A stretch of 64,000 bases of DNA from Oceanospirillales bacterium (lineage in GTDB: Bacteria; Pseudomonadota; Gammaproteobacteria; Pseudomonadales; Balneatricaceae): assembly GCA_018223185.1 (NCBI GenBank), contig JAAEYW010000004.1, positions 62,001 through 126,000 on the forward strand, read 5' to 3'. Under the pieces are notes generated by a model. The model searched no databases. It was not told the origin of the DNA and saw nothing but the letters and a program-made list of their open reading frames with translations. The translations under genes and the position numbers were made by a program. Shown piece after piece: positions 30,174 through 39,435 of this stretch (position 1 is the stretch's first letter; each line of letters starts with the position of its first letter).

Positions 30174-31361
30174 TTAACCAAACTGACCGTCGATTCTGGG
30201 TTTCAGAAGAATCGGGGTATAGGGAACCAGAAACAGCCCCCAGGCCGCTATCCAGAGACCGCCTGAAATATGGACCGCCATCGTATTCAGTTCCGGAATC
30301 ATCGGCAGGAATACTCTGACGACACCGGCAATGACCATCAGGGTAAAGGCCGCTACGGTTATTTTAGCCAGTTTTAGCGGGCGCGCTGTATGGCCAAGTG
30401 CGACCCGGGCCATCATACCAAGGGTCATTGCCCCTATAGCACCGGCCGCGAACGCGTGTGTCGCGATATAGGGGGGGAGCTGAATGACTCCGGCTATCGC
30501 TTTGAGTGCAAAACCTAACGGGATAAACAGATACGCCACATGCAGAATCCAGATTAGTGGATTGCGGATCATGCGGAGTTTAAACCAGCCTGCCAGACGG
30601 ATCAGATTCAGTACTGCGCTGAGCGCTGCCAGCAGTATTGCAACAAGGCTGATCTGAAGCAGATCGGTGATGAGCCAGCCAACTGCCAGAGGGATAACCG
30701 ATCTCTCTATCCAGCTAAAACGTTTCGCTTCAAATGCCAGCGCCCGTTCGGTAAAGAAAGGGATCACCCGGCCGCCCATCACGACCATGACAACCACGAT
30801 CAGTCCCAGCTCCAGGTCCATTCCTCTGGCCAGTGTCGCGTCAGTAATACCCAGTAGCTGGAGGTGAATCAACAGATTAGCGATGGTCATGGCTATCAGG
30901 ATGGCGGTAAATATCAGATTTTTGTAATTGCCGGAGCGGATAATCGGTAGTCCGATAGACAGTGCAACCAGCGGCAGAAACAGGAGATCGGTGATCGCTA
31001 TCAGTAAAGGGGGAATCGGTACAACAAACTCAGATATGACCGGCAGCAGGCGGGCAGCCAGCCAGAGCAGAAACAGTCCGGCCAGCTTTGCGCCGAAGGG
31101 GGTCTGTATCGAGGTCCAGTTTCGTACAGCCGTCAGGAGAAATCCGGATACTACCGCGACTGCATAACCGAACAGCATCTCATGTCCATGCCATAACTGA
31201 CTGATCTGATAATAACTATAGGTTGCCTGGCCTGATCCCAGCAGCATCAGCCAGTGGAGCATCAGCAGCAGGCTTGAAACTGCTGCGAATAAAAAAAAGG
31301 GACGGAAGCCCAGATTAAACAGAGCAAAATGGTTGCTCTGATATGGTTCCTGAATCTGCAT
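30174..31361 (-). CDS. nnrS: NnrS family membrane protein
   Basis: Polytopic membrane protein of 395 residues, about twelve helices. NnrS proteins contain haem and copper and help cells resist nitric-oxide stress. The family N-terminus is clear (ALFNLGFRPFFLFAA). Conserved histidine-bearing segments are QLWHGHEMLFGYAVAVVSGFLLTAVRNWT, GGRVIPFFTERAL and THAFAAGAIGAMTLGMMARVALGHT. It is divergent from btuF. No denitrification genes are in the window. Confidence 0.92.
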   Translation of the reverse strand: MQIQEPYQSNHFALFNLGFRPFFLFAAVSSLLLMLHWLMLLGSGQATYSYYQISQLWHGHEMLFGYAVAVVSGFLLTAVRNWTSIQTPFGAKLAGLFLLWLAARLLPVISEFVVPIPPLLIAITDLLFLPLVALSIGLPIIRSGNYKNLIFTAILIAMTIANLLIHLQLLGITDATLARGMDLELGLIVVVMVVMGGRVIPFFTERALAFEAKRFSWIERSVIPLAVGWLITDLLQISLVAILLAALSAVLNLIRLAGWFKLRMIRNPLIWILHVAYLFIPLGFALKAIAGVIQLPPYIATHAFAAGAIGAMTLGMMARVALGHTARPLKLAKITVAAFTLMVIAGVVRVFLPMIPELNTMAVHISGGLWIAAWGLFLVPYTPILLKPRIDGQFG

Positions 31362-31504
31362 AATATCTTTTCACCCTGATTATCTGTTCAACGAACATAA
31401 AAATAACAGTTTCTGTTGTTTCAATGGCTGCAACGGCATTTTTTCGCCGCCGGGTAGAGTAGAATCGGATTTTTCTTAGAGTGACTCTGTTCTGGCGACC
31501 CTTT

Positions 31505-32395
31505 ATGCGCTTTAAATTACCCGGTTTTATTCTGTTTGTATGCAGCCAGTTGTTTTCCGCTTCGGCAGCTGAAGCAGGCATTAGTGTGACAGATAATAAA
31601 GGCCGGGTGATTGATATTGCTCAACCGGCCCGACGGGTAATCGCATTAGCCCCGCATATCACGGAAAATCTGTTTGCCATCGGTGCGGGCAAGTACATCA
31701 AAGGGGTTGTCAGTCATAGTGATTATCCTGCTGCAGCGCTGGATATACCGGTGGTAGGCGACTCGCAGAGCTTCAATCTCGAAGCGATTATTGCGCTGAA
31801 GCCGGATCTGATCGTGGCCTGGTCGGGTGGTAATCCGGCTCTGCCTTTGCAGCGGCTGGAACAGCTGGGTATTCCGGTTTATTACTCAGACCCTAAAGTC
31901 TTTACTGATATTCCCTATAATCTGCGTGCCCTGGGGCAGCTGTTACTACGGCCTGAGGCGGAGACGCAGGCTCAAATGTTTGAACAGCGATTAGCATCAC
32001 TGAAAGAACGCTTCTCGAACACAACAAAACTTCGGGTGTTTTATCAGCTCTGGCATCAGCCGCTGATGACGGTAAACCACAGTCAGATGATCGATCGGGT
32101 CATTCGTTTGTGCGGCGGTGAAAACCCGTTTGCCGGACACCGGGAGGTGATTCCCCGTCTGGGCGTCGAGTCGGTTTTACTGACCGACCCGCAGGTTATT
32201 CTGACAGGGGAGAGTGCGCCTGATGACTGGAAGCAACAGTGGCTGTCCTGGCCTGAACTGGCAGCCAGCCGCTATAACCAGTTTTATCGCCTGAATGAAG
32301 ATCTGTTATACCGGCCGACCCCGCGCCTGCTGGAGGGGGCACAGCAGATGTGCGAAGCGTTACAGCAGGCGCGTGAGGTTGTTGAATCTCACTAG
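31505..32395 (+). CDS. btuF: Periplasmic vitamin B12-binding protein BtuF-like
   Basis: Cobalamin substrate-binding protein of an ABC importer, 296 residues. Signal peptide GFILFVCSQLFSASAAEA (to about residue 24), then the class III binding-protein fold with PARRVIALAPHITENLFAIGAG, SHSDYPAAA and NLEAIIALKPDLIVAW. I chose ATG 31505; a longer frame from 31481 adds eight residues before the signal peptide. The neighbouring riboswitch-controlled btuB supports cobalamin as ligand. The permease and ATPase (btuC, btuD) are not in the window. Confidence 0.85.
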   Translation: MRFKLPGFILFVCSQLFSASAAEAGISVTDNKGRVIDIAQPARRVIALAPHITENLFAIGAGKYIKGVVSHSDYPAAALDIPVVGDSQSFNLEAIIALKPDLIVAWSGGNPALPLQRLEQLGIPVYYSDPKVFTDIPYNLRALGQLLLRPEAETQAQMFEQRLASLKERFSNTTKLRVFYQLWHQPLMTVNHSQMIDRVIRLCGGENPFAGHREVIPRLGVESVLLTDPQVILTGESAPDDWKQQWLSWPELAASRYNQFYRLNEDLLYRPTPRLLEGAQQMCEALQQAREVVESH

Positions 32396-32421
32396 TACTT
32401 ACAACTAGTCACTGCTGAGTT

Positions 32422-32694
32422 TTATTCGGTCAGCCCTTTAAAAAAGGATTTGGTGTCCTGCGCTGCTTTCTTGGTTGCATCCCAGGCAGTTTCGGCACCC
32501 GCTTTAGTGCTACAGGCGGCTCGTTCAGCGACACACTTGGATTTGCAGCCGGTAACCGCCGCATCATCGGTCATATGTTTTACTTCGCACTTTGTTTCAC
32601 ACCAGGTTTGCTCATCGGCGCAGTCTGCCTGTGCCAGCGGTGCTAATAGCGTGGCTGAAAGGACAATCGTCATTGACGCGATAAAACGCAACAT
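32422..32694 (-). CDS. Small periplasmic six-cysteine protein
   Basis: Unrecognised 90-residue protein. The signal peptide ends at about AQA (residue 23). The mature part has exactly six cysteines (25, 32, 36, 50, 54, 61) in a mirror-symmetric order C-x6-C-x3-C-x13-C-x3-C-x6-C. This predicts a helical hairpin held by disulphides, like twin CX3C proteins in general architecture. A lysine-rich amphipathic tail (about residues 62-90) follows. It lies downstream of the PduO-type gene on the same strand with an 86-base gap and converges on btuF. Function is unknown. Confidence 0.8.
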   Translation of the reverse strand: MLRFIASMTIVLSATLLAPLAQADCADEQTWCETKCEVKHMTDDAAVTGCKSKCVAERAACSTKAGAETAWDATKKAAQDTKSFFKGLTE

Positions 32695-32780
32695 ATCGGT
32701 TTCTCTCTTTACTGTTTATATTGGCTACGTATAACAACATCACCGAAGCGGGTCTTAACAGCGCATTGTGGACGTTGCTT

Positions 32781-33353
32781 TTAAGTGCTCTGGTTGTCAG
32801 GTTTGCGCGGCTGCCATAATACTTCCTCGCCACCGTTCTGTCGTGCCAGAACCCGGGCTGCGACAAACAGCAGATCCGAGAACCGATTCAGATAGGTGGC
32901 GCTTAACTGATTGACCGTTTCCTGATGCGCCAGTTCCACAATCCGCCTCTCTGCCCGACGGCAAACACTGCGCGCCTGATGGCACAGCGCAGCAGCCCTG
33001 TTGCCGCCTGGAAGAATAAACTCCTTCAGGGGGGGCAGCTGGCTGTTCAGTGAATCTATCTGTAACTCCATCTCCGTTATCACATCACTGCTGATAACGA
33101 TGTAGCCCGGATCGGCCACTGCCAGTTCCCCCCCCAGATCAAACAGATCGTTCTGGCACTGTAACAATAGCTTCCTTAACGGTTCCTGAGCGGTCAGTTC
33201 AGCAATTAATACTCCGAGTAGACAGTTTAATTCGTCAGTATCGCCCAGAGCCTCGATACGGGGGTGATACTTATTCACTGTGCTGCCGTTGGCCAGAGAA
33301 GTGCTTCCCTTGTCGCCTGTGCGGGTGTAGATTTTGGTGAGGCGGTTGGCCAT
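32781..33353 (-). CDS. PduO-type ATP:cob(I)alamin adenosyltransferase
   Basis: Converts cob(I)alamin to adenosylcobalamin, the coenzyme form. 190 residues. The PduO-type ATP-binding N-terminus is seen (KIYTRTGDKGSTSLANG), followed by EALGDTDELNCLLG and the RSVCRRAERRIVEL helix. This type is unrelated to CobA/BtuR. It lies 69 bases downstream of btuB, with an intrinsic terminator between them, so it needs readthrough or its own promoter. Confidence 0.93.
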   Translation of the reverse strand: MANRLTKIYTRTGDKGSTSLANGSTVNKYHPRIEALGDTDELNCLLGVLIAELTAQEPLRKLLLQCQNDLFDLGGELAVADPGYIVISSDVITEMELQIDSLNSQLPPLKEFILPGGNRAAALCHQARSVCRRAERRIVELAHQETVNQLSATYLNRFSDLLFVAARVLARQNGGEEVLWQPRKPDNQST

Positions 33354-33370
33354 CGGTAAGTCCTTGAAAT

Positions 33371-33401
33371 AAAAAAGGCTGAATAAAACTATTCAGCCTT
33401 T
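33371..33401 (-). terminator. Intrinsic terminator after btuB
   Basis: On the minus strand AAGGCTGAATA pairs with TATTCAGCCTT around a four-base loop and runs into six T residues. It lies between the btuB stop and the PduO-type gene. Confidence 0.88.
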
Positions 33402-33422
33402 GTGGATTTTGCTCAAGCTGAA

Positions 33423-35267
33423 TTAAAAGCTATAACGTGCCGAGACGGTTAGCAAGCGATCCTGAGTATTATACCCGGGATTGGTCTGATACTGCTTGTC
33501 GAACAGATTTTCGATTCGGCCTCCCAGAGTCCATTCCGGGGTGATCTGGTAGGTTGAATAGATATTTGCAATCGCAAAAGCGGGCAGTGAACTGCTGTTG
33601 TCGGCAGTTGTATAGCGTTTACCTTCCCAGATAATTTCACTACCTGCAGACCATTGGTTGTCAGCATAGTTAATTTGCCATTTAACCGTGTCCTGTGGTC
33701 TGAAACGGAGTTTTTTCCCGGTCGCAGCATCTTTAGCATTAACATACTGGTATGCCAGAGTGTGATTCCAGTTGCCATAGGCTATCCGGTAGCTGGCATC
33801 TACACCTTCTATTTCAGCCTTGTCAGTGTTTTCCACTGTCGTCCAGGTATCGTTAATACTGATCAGGTTGTGGATATCGGTTTTGTAGAAACTGATCTCC
33901 CATAGAGCGGCGCTATTTCCGGATAAACTAATCTCTGTAGTTTCCGATTCTTCAGGTTTCAGATCAGGATTGCCTTGATAGCCGTAGCTTAAGGGATAAT
34001 ACAGATCATCAAAGGTGGGCGCTTTAAACGCAGTGCCATGGCTTATCGCTACCTTTACCTGCTCAAACTGATAGGCATAGCCGACACTGTAGGTGGTATT
34101 TTCGCCAAACTGCTCGTCGTCAGTGAAACGGCCGCTCAGCTCTGCCTGGTAATTGTTTCCTTCGTGAAGCAGGCCGACAAAAGCCGCTTTAGTTTCCCGG
34201 CTGCTAACCGTATAGCTCACGGTACTCTCTCTCAGGTCATCATCCAGATAATCAAGTCCGGCAGAAATGGAGCTGTTGTTAATATAGAAACTGTTGAGCC
34301 AGTTAACCTGTGTACGCTCGGTAACATAGCGGGAGCCCTGTTTGCGTCTGATTCCGTCTCCGTATGTCAGGTTGTCGTCTTTGATAAATGCTGTGCTCAG
34401 TGCACTATCGAAGCGATCACCGGAATAACTGATGCGACCGGAGTATAGTTCGTTTTCAAAATCAGATTCGTTTCCTCCGCCATACTCATTGTCAAATTCA
34501 CTATTACCCTGCCATTTTATCGCTTGCAGGTTCAGATCTATCCGGTCCGTCAGTTGCTGGTTAACTGCAATGTTTGCGGAGAGGTTGCGGTAACCATCTT
34601 TATCTGTTTCCGCATCGTCATGAACGTCAATGCCATCGTGATGGTCGGCCGACAGGACAACAGATAGGCTTCCCGTATCACTATAGGGCTGAGAATAGCT
34701 GCCGGTTAGCTTTTGTGTGCCCTGGTCACCGAGGGTGAGGGCAATGGAGCCTGAGGCCTGATTGTTGCTTTTTTTAGTGAATATCTGAATGATCCCGCCA
34801 ATCGCATCCGAGCCATAAAGGGCAGAACGCGGCCCTCTGACAAACTCTATTTTTTCAATCTGTTCCACCGGAATCAGTTCCAGCCGGGTTCCGGCGGCTG
34901 TTGGTGTTCCTATGCGGATACCATTTAAAAGAATCAGGGTGTGATCTGATTCTGTACCGCGGGTATAAAGTGCGGCAGACTGTCCGCGGGCACCGCTGCT
35001 GGTGAAGTTTACGCCCGGTAACAGGTTGATGGCTGCTTTAGCAGAATCGACCTGTGATCGTTGTATCTCTTCAGCAGTGATAACCGAAACGGAAGCAATG
35101 GTTTCGGTAACTGGCTGTTCGATCAGGTTTGCTGAGACGACAATAGTGTTCAGCGTATTTTTTTCGACAGGCTTGTTTTCTGAAGTGCTGTTGGATTGCG
35201 CCGCAGCAACAGCAGAAACCAGCGAGGTGCTCAGTAGCACAGCCTGGCAGAGACGGGTGTTATTCAT
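33423..35267 (-). CDS. btuB: TonB-dependent vitamin B12 receptor BtuB
   Basis: Outer-membrane cobalamin transporter, 614 residues. It shows a signal peptide (residues 1-23), a TonB box TIVVSA (41-46), a plug domain (AINLLPGVNFTSSGARGQSAALYTRGTESDHTLILLNGIRIGT in two stretches) with the conserved FVRGPRSALYGSDAIGGII motif, and a 22-strand barrel. It ends in the outer-membrane phenylalanine signature ARYSF. A cobalamin riboswitch precedes it, which makes the substrate assignment firm and predicts repression when B12 is plentiful. Confidence 0.95.
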   Translation of the reverse strand: MNNTRLCQAVLLSTSLVSAVAAAQSNSTSENKPVEKNTLNTIVVSANLIEQPVTETIASVSVITAEEIQRSQVDSAKAAINLLPGVNFTSSGARGQSAALYTRGTESDHTLILLNGIRIGTPTAAGTRLELIPVEQIEKIEFVRGPRSALYGSDAIGGIIQIFTKKSNNQASGSIALTLGDQGTQKLTGSYSQPYSDTGSLSVVLSADHHDGIDVHDDAETDKDGYRNLSANIAVNQQLTDRIDLNLQAIKWQGNSEFDNEYGGGNESDFENELYSGRISYSGDRFDSALSTAFIKDDNLTYGDGIRRKQGSRYVTERTQVNWLNSFYINNSSISAGLDYLDDDLRESTVSYTVSSRETKAAFVGLLHEGNNYQAELSGRFTDDEQFGENTTYSVGYAYQFEQVKVAISHGTAFKAPTFDDLYYPLSYGYQGNPDLKPEESETTEISLSGNSAALWEISFYKTDIHNLISINDTWTTVENTDKAEIEGVDASYRIAYGNWNHTLAYQYVNAKDAATGKKLRFRPQDTVKWQINYADNQWSAGSEIIWEGKRYTTADNSSSLPAFAIANIYSTYQITPEWTLGGRIENLFDKQYQTNPGYNTQDRLLTVSARYSF

Positions 35268-35317
35268 TACATTTCCTGTTTAGCGCACCCACCGTGCACT
35301 TACATAGTGAACTGACT

Positions 35318-35504
35318 ACTGGCCGGTCTCCGGGCTTGTAACCTGATCAGAACATAACTGATCTTAATCTGACGCCTTCCCATAACAGTGGCTTATGTCA
35401 GTGTGCGGTCACTTACCGTTGCGGGGGCAGCGCTGGATTTGCTCGGTTAAGGAGCGCACCAGACTTCCCGATTAACCCTGACTGTAGAATCAGCTTCGGG
35501 CACC
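35318..35504 (-). promoter_or_regulatory. Cobalamin riboswitch upstream of btuB
   Basis: On the minus strand the element starts with GGTGCCC. It continues with GGGAAGTCTGGTGCG, the highly conserved CTGCCCCCGCAACGGTAAG, GCCACTG and GGGAAGGC. It ends in the B12 box AAGCCCGGAGACCGGCC close to 35318. All conserved blocks of the class are present in order. It lies 51 bases before the btuB start, so the switch probably acts through ribosome access or a nearby structure. Confidence 0.95.
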
Positions 35505-35633
35505 AGTAGAATGAGGCGCTACTCTATGTTGCAGTCGCTCAATGGTCAAATGAAAATGTAACAGGTTGTTATGAATCCGGGTCATCTGCTGTCTTGCCGT
35601 GTGCCATTCTGATGAGTGCTTCAGTCCGGCTCT

Positions 35634-36491
35634 TTATTCAATCTCCGGAATGTGCTTTTTACTGAACTGTGGTGTGCGGTCCATCGCGTCGGCAACAATA
35701 TTGCTGTCCGGGGTCAGATCTATTTTGTCGTCTTTGTTTTTATAGGGCAGGGCATTCAGAACGCTTTTCATGACATTCAATCGGGCGCGTTTCTTGTCAT
35801 CGGACATCATGGTTGTCCAGGGAGCATGTTCTGTATGGGTATAGTAGTACATCGCTTCCTTGGCCTTGGTGTACTCTTTCCAGCGCTCTACCGAAGCGAT
35901 ATCCATGGGGCTGAGTTTCCAGTGTTTTAACGGGTCTTCCCTACGCTCTTCGAAGCGCCGCAGTTGCTCCCGCTGATTCACTGAGAACCAGAATTTGAAC
36001 AGCCTGAAACCGCTCTCAACCAGCATCTGTTCCAGCATTGGGGTATGTTTGAGGAACAGCTTGTATTCCTCCTCAGTACAGAACTCCATGACCCGTTCCA
36101 CGCCTGCACGGTTATACCAGGACCGGTCAAACAGGACGATTTCACCGGCATTGGGCAGATGTTCGAGGTAACGCTGGTAGTACCACTGTCCCTGTTCGAT
36201 ATTGGAGGGTTTGTCCAGCGCGACAATACGGGCTCCCCGGGGGTTCAGGTGTTCAGTAAAGCGCTGAATGGCACCGCCTTTTCCTGCCGCATCCCGCCCT
36301 TCAAAGATAATGATCACTTTCTGGCCGCTTTCTTTGATCCATTTCTGCATTTTCAGCAGTTCTATCTGAAGCTTTTTCTTCTCTTTTTCGTACTCGTCAC
36401 GGGGCATTTTAGAATCGTAAGGGTAATCCTCTCCCAGCCCCAGTGACTGGCGTCTTTCGGACGGACTCATCTTAGTCTTTTGCTTTGACAT
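35634..36491 (-). CDS. ppk2: Polyphosphate kinase 2, class I type
   Basis: Uses polyphosphate to phosphorylate nucleoside diphosphates, or the reverse. 285 residues, a single PPK2 domain. Walker A is EGRDAAGKGG (64-73), the lid-region motif is NPRGARIVALDKPS, and the Walker B segment is FDRSWYNRAGVERVMEF (from 121). It is transcribed leftward as a single gene, upstream of the B12 riboswitch and on the same strand. Which nucleotide it prefers cannot be read from sequence. Confidence 0.93.
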   Translation of the reverse strand: MSKQKTKMSPSERRQSLGLGEDYPYDSKMPRDEYEKEKKKLQIELLKMQKWIKESGQKVIIIFEGRDAAGKGGAIQRFTEHLNPRGARIVALDKPSNIEQGQWYYQRYLEHLPNAGEIVLFDRSWYNRAGVERVMEFCTEEEYKLFLKHTPMLEQMLVESGFRLFKFWFSVNQREQLRRFEERREDPLKHWKLSPMDIASVERWKEYTKAKEAMYYYTHTEHAPWTTMMSDDKKRARLNVMKSVLNALPYKNKDDKIDLTPDSNIVADAMDRTPQFSKKHIPEIE

Positions 36492-36560
36492 ACCTGTTTC
36501 CTTGTAACGTATACTTCAAAATTCTTTCTGCTTAGTTTTTAGAAATAAAGTAAGCGGTTA

Positions 36561-37469
36561 TCAACGGGCTGATGGGCTCAGCCCCCGTATCGCATCCAGT
36601 ACCAGATGGTTGGCCGGTGTCGCAACACCCGCCTGATCAGCCATGCGGCACAGATAGCCAGTGATGGTTTCAATTTCGGTCGGGCGGTTGTGGCTTACAT
36701 CCTGCTGCATTGATGAGTGGTTATTAGCGGTTAGTTCCGCCACATCCCAGGCCTGTTCCATCAGCTTGCGGTTAAACAGGGTGATTCCCAGTGCTTTGGC
36801 AACATCCTCTACCTCTTTGCATATCTGGGCCATCGCTGCCCGGCGGTCGTCATACTTTAAAAGCTCTCCGTTACGGCAGTTAAAGAGTGCCGTCAGTGGA
36901 TTGATTGCACAGTTAATGGCCAGTTTACGCCAGAGCACTGTGTGGATATCCGCGGAATGTTGTAACTGCTCATCGACCTCTTGCAGTTCCTGAAACAAAG
37001 AATCATTGCCACAGGCAGAAAGACGGCCGATACAGGTTTCTCCAATGCCGGCTCTGACAAGATGGTAAGGTGATTCAAAATAGGCGCCATCGGTTGTGCT
37101 GCCGGCCCAGATTTCCAGATCAGGGTTCTCGTTTGTCAGTTGTTGCTGAGGTCCCATACCGTTATGCAGTAGCAATACCCGGGTATTATTTGTCAGACGA
37201 TGGTGCACCGATGCAAATGCCCCGGTGACAGCGAACGATTTAGTGGTGACCAGCAGATGGCTGATGAGGGTATTATTGTCAGCAAGCTCTGCTTCTGTGA
37301 AGAAACGCTCGGTCTTATCGTCATTGATGATCTGAAAACAGCCGGTAGCGTTGTACTGTGCCAGCTTTTCAGCTGTGCGCAGAATCAGCGTGACCTGATG
37401 TCCTGCTTTCTGTAGTTTTGCGGCCCACAACAGACCGATAGCGCCAGCGCCCAGAATATGCCAGTGCAT
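36561..37469 (-). CDS. panE: 2-dehydropantoate 2-reductase PanE
   Basis: NADPH-dependent reduction of ketopantoate to pantoate in pantothenate and CoA synthesis. 302 residues. The N-terminal Rossmann motif GAGAIGLLWAAKLQKAGH, the central KSFAVTGAF region and the C-terminal KLAINCAINPLTALF block with the catalytic lysine are visible. Paralogues of this family occur, so the activity is inferred. It is divergent from yajQ. Confidence 0.88.
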   Translation of the reverse strand: MHWHILGAGAIGLLWAAKLQKAGHQVTLILRTAEKLAQYNATGCFQIINDDKTERFFTEAELADNNTLISHLLVTTKSFAVTGAFASVHHRLTNNTRVLLLHNGMGPQQQLTNENPDLEIWAGSTTDGAYFESPYHLVRAGIGETCIGRLSACGNDSLFQELQEVDEQLQHSADIHTVLWRKLAINCAINPLTALFNCRNGELLKYDDRRAAMAQICKEVEDVAKALGITLFNRKLMEQAWDVAELTANNHSSMQQDVSHNRPTEIETITGYLCRMADQAGVATPANHLVLDAIRGLSPSAR

Positions 37470-37588
37470 ATGTTAGGAATCCTATGCTGAATTGGGGTAT
37501 GTGTAAGACCATCATAACGGTATGATAGACAGGATCAAACGAATTAGGCCGCAGGCGAGCGGCAGACCTGTTTTAAGGAGTAATCTCG

Positions 37589-38071
37589 ATGCCATCTTTT
37601 GATATCGTTTCTGAACTGGATATGCATGAAGTGAGTAATGCTGTAGACCAGGCTAACCGGGAACTGGGGACACGCTATGACTTTAATAAGGTCGATGCGA
37701 AGTTTGAACTGGCCGGAGAGGTCATTACATTGCACGCCGAAGTGGATTTTCAGTTGCAACAGATGATGGATATTCTGCGTACTAAACTGGTGGGGCGTAA
37801 AGTGGATATTAAAAGTCTTGATGTGGGTGAGCCGCATACTGCCAATATGCGTGCCCGTCAGTTGGTAACGCTGAAGCAGGGACTGGATCAGCCATTTAGC
37901 AAGAAGATTGTCAAAATGATAAAAGACAAAAAGCTCAAGGTACAGGCGCAGGTGCAGGGCGATCAGGTGCGGGTAACCGGCAAGAAGCGGGATGATCTTC
38001 AGGAAGTGATGGCGATGCTGCGTGGTGAAGATCTTGAACTGCCGCTGCAATATACCAATTTTCGGGATTAA
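37589..38071 (+). CDS. yajQ: YajQ family nucleotide-binding protein
   Basis: 160-residue UPF0234/YajQ protein with two RNP-like folds. Homologues bind cyclic di-GMP and act with LysR-type regulators in some Pseudomonas-related species. The family start MPSFDIVSELDMHEVSNAVDQ and the KLKVQAQVQGDQVRVTGKKRDDLQ segment are clear. AAGGAG precedes the ATG. A hairpin 12 bases after the stop may terminate it. Confidence 0.93.
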   Translation: MPSFDIVSELDMHEVSNAVDQANRELGTRYDFNKVDAKFELAGEVITLHAEVDFQLQQMMDILRTKLVGRKVDIKSLDVGEPHTANMRARQLVTLKQGLDQPFSKKIVKMIKDKKLKVQAQVQGDQVRVTGKKRDDLQEVMAMLRGEDLELPLQYTNFRD

Positions 38072-38082
38072 TGTTGTATAAG

Positions 38083-38112
38083 AACGGCAGCATTCAGCTG
38101 CCGTTACGTTTT
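38083..38112 (+). terminator. Hairpin after yajQ, possible terminator
   Basis: AACGGCAGC (38083-38091) pairs with GCTGCCGTT (38097-38105) around ATTCA. Only a short T stretch follows (ACGTTTT), so termination efficiency is uncertain and the ampG-like gene may be reached by readthrough. Confidence 0.55.
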
Positions 38113-38154
38113 GACGGCTATGATCGGCTGAAAGTTATCCTGAAAGGATGTTAA

Positions 38155-39435
38155 GTGGACGCGGTAAGAACACCGGACAAAAAGCAGAACTGGTCAGAGG
38201 CGGTTTTAAACCGGCGTACACTGATATGCATATTTACCGGGTTTTCTTCCGGCATGCCGCTCTACGTTCTGTTTCAGCTATTACCTGCTTATCTTCGTGC
38301 TGAAGGCGTCGGGCTGAAAGAGATCGGCTTGTTTGCGCTGGTTACCTTCCCCTACACCTGGAAGTTTATGTGGGCGCCACTGATGGATCGTTATATTCCG
38401 CCATTCCTGGGACGCAGGCGTGGCTGGATGTTGATTATGCAGCTGGCTCTGCTGGGATCTATTGCCGGGCTGGGGCTGTTTGATCCGACCCTGTCGATTA
38501 TGTCGATTGCCTATCTGGCTACGGCTGTTGCGTTATTCAGCGCCAGTCAGGATATTGTGCTGGATGCCTATCGACGTGAACTGCTGCCAGAGCAGGAGCT
38601 GGGCTGGGGTAATTCGATACATGTGCAGGCTTATCGTATTTCCGGGCTGGTGCCGGGTGCATTGGGGCTTGTGCTGGCGGATATTCTTCCCTGGAGCAGT
38701 GTGTTTATCATCGTTGCCGGGTTTATGCTGCTCGGCGTGGTTATGACGCTGGTGGTAAATGAGCCGGTTACAGCACCCCGGGCACCCAAAACACTTAAAG
38801 AAGCGGTCGTCGAACCGTTCCACGAATTTATCACCCGCCTTGGCTGGACCGGGGCTCTGCAGATTCTCTGTTTTATGTTTCTCTATAAGTTAGGGGACAA
38901 TATGGCAACAGCCCTGTCGACACCCTTCTATATCGACATGGGCTTCAGTCTGACCGAGATCGGTGTCATAGCGAAAGCCTCGGCCCTGTGGGCATCCGTG
39001 GTTGGCGGTATTCTCGGCGGTTTGTGGATGATAAAACTGGGTATTAACCGTGCGCTGTGGATATTCGGCGTGGTTCAGGTGGTGACGATTCTGGGATTCG
39101 CTCTGCTGGCTCAGTCTGGGCCTGATAAACTGGTGCTGGCAGTGGTTATCAGTCTTGAATATCTGGGGGTCGGGCTGGGTACCGCTGCGTTTACCGCATT
39201 TATTGCCCGTTCTACCAGTATTGCCTTTGCCGCCACTCAGTTTGCCCTGTTTACTGCACTGGCTGCTTTGCCCCGCACCTTCGTCAATGCTTTCACCGGG
39301 TATGTTGTCGATGCAGTAGGCTGGCATCTGTTCTTCTATATCTGTGCACTATTGGCAATACCGGGAATGGTGTTGTTGCTGAAGGTCGCTCCGTGGAATG
39401 GTGATTCAGTTCCAGTGGAACAGTCACCAGATTAA
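38155..39435 (+). CDS. ampG: AmpG-like MFS muropeptide permease
   Basis: Major facilitator of 426 residues, with twelve or more helices. AmpG imports GlcNAc-anhydroMurNAc-peptides for peptidoglycan recycling. Family segments are FTGFSSGMPLYVLFQLLPAYL, PYTWKFMWAPLMDRY, LGRRRGWMLI, SASQDIVLDAYRREL and STPFYIDMGFSLTEIG. The start is GTG 38155 behind AAAGGA. The exact substrate could differ among AmpG paralogues. Confidence 0.88.
   Translation: MDAVRTPDKKQNWSEAVLNRRTLICIFTGFSSGMPLYVLFQLLPAYLRAEGVGLKEIGLFALVTFPYTWKFMWAPLMDRYIPPFLGRRRGWMLIMQLALLGSIAGLGLFDPTLSIMSIAYLATAVALFSASQDIVLDAYRRELLPEQELGWGNSIHVQAYRISGLVPGALGLVLADILPWSSVFIIVAGFMLLGVVMTLVVNEPVTAPRAPKTLKEAVVEPFHEFITRLGWTGALQILCFMFLYKLGDNMATALSTPFYIDMGFSLTEIGVIAKASALWASVVGGILGGLWMIKLGINRALWIFGVVQVVTILGFALLAQSGPDKLVLAVVISLEYLGVGLGTAAFTAFIARSTSIAFAATQFALFTALAALPRTFVNAFTGYVVDAVGWHLFFYICALLAIPGMVLLLKVAPWNGDSVPVEQSPD

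Noticed and set aside
29953-30177. A 74-codon plus-strand frame between the Tlde1-like gene and nnrS
   Set aside because: No domain, no convincing ribosome binding site and unusual composition; kept only as an intergenic note.
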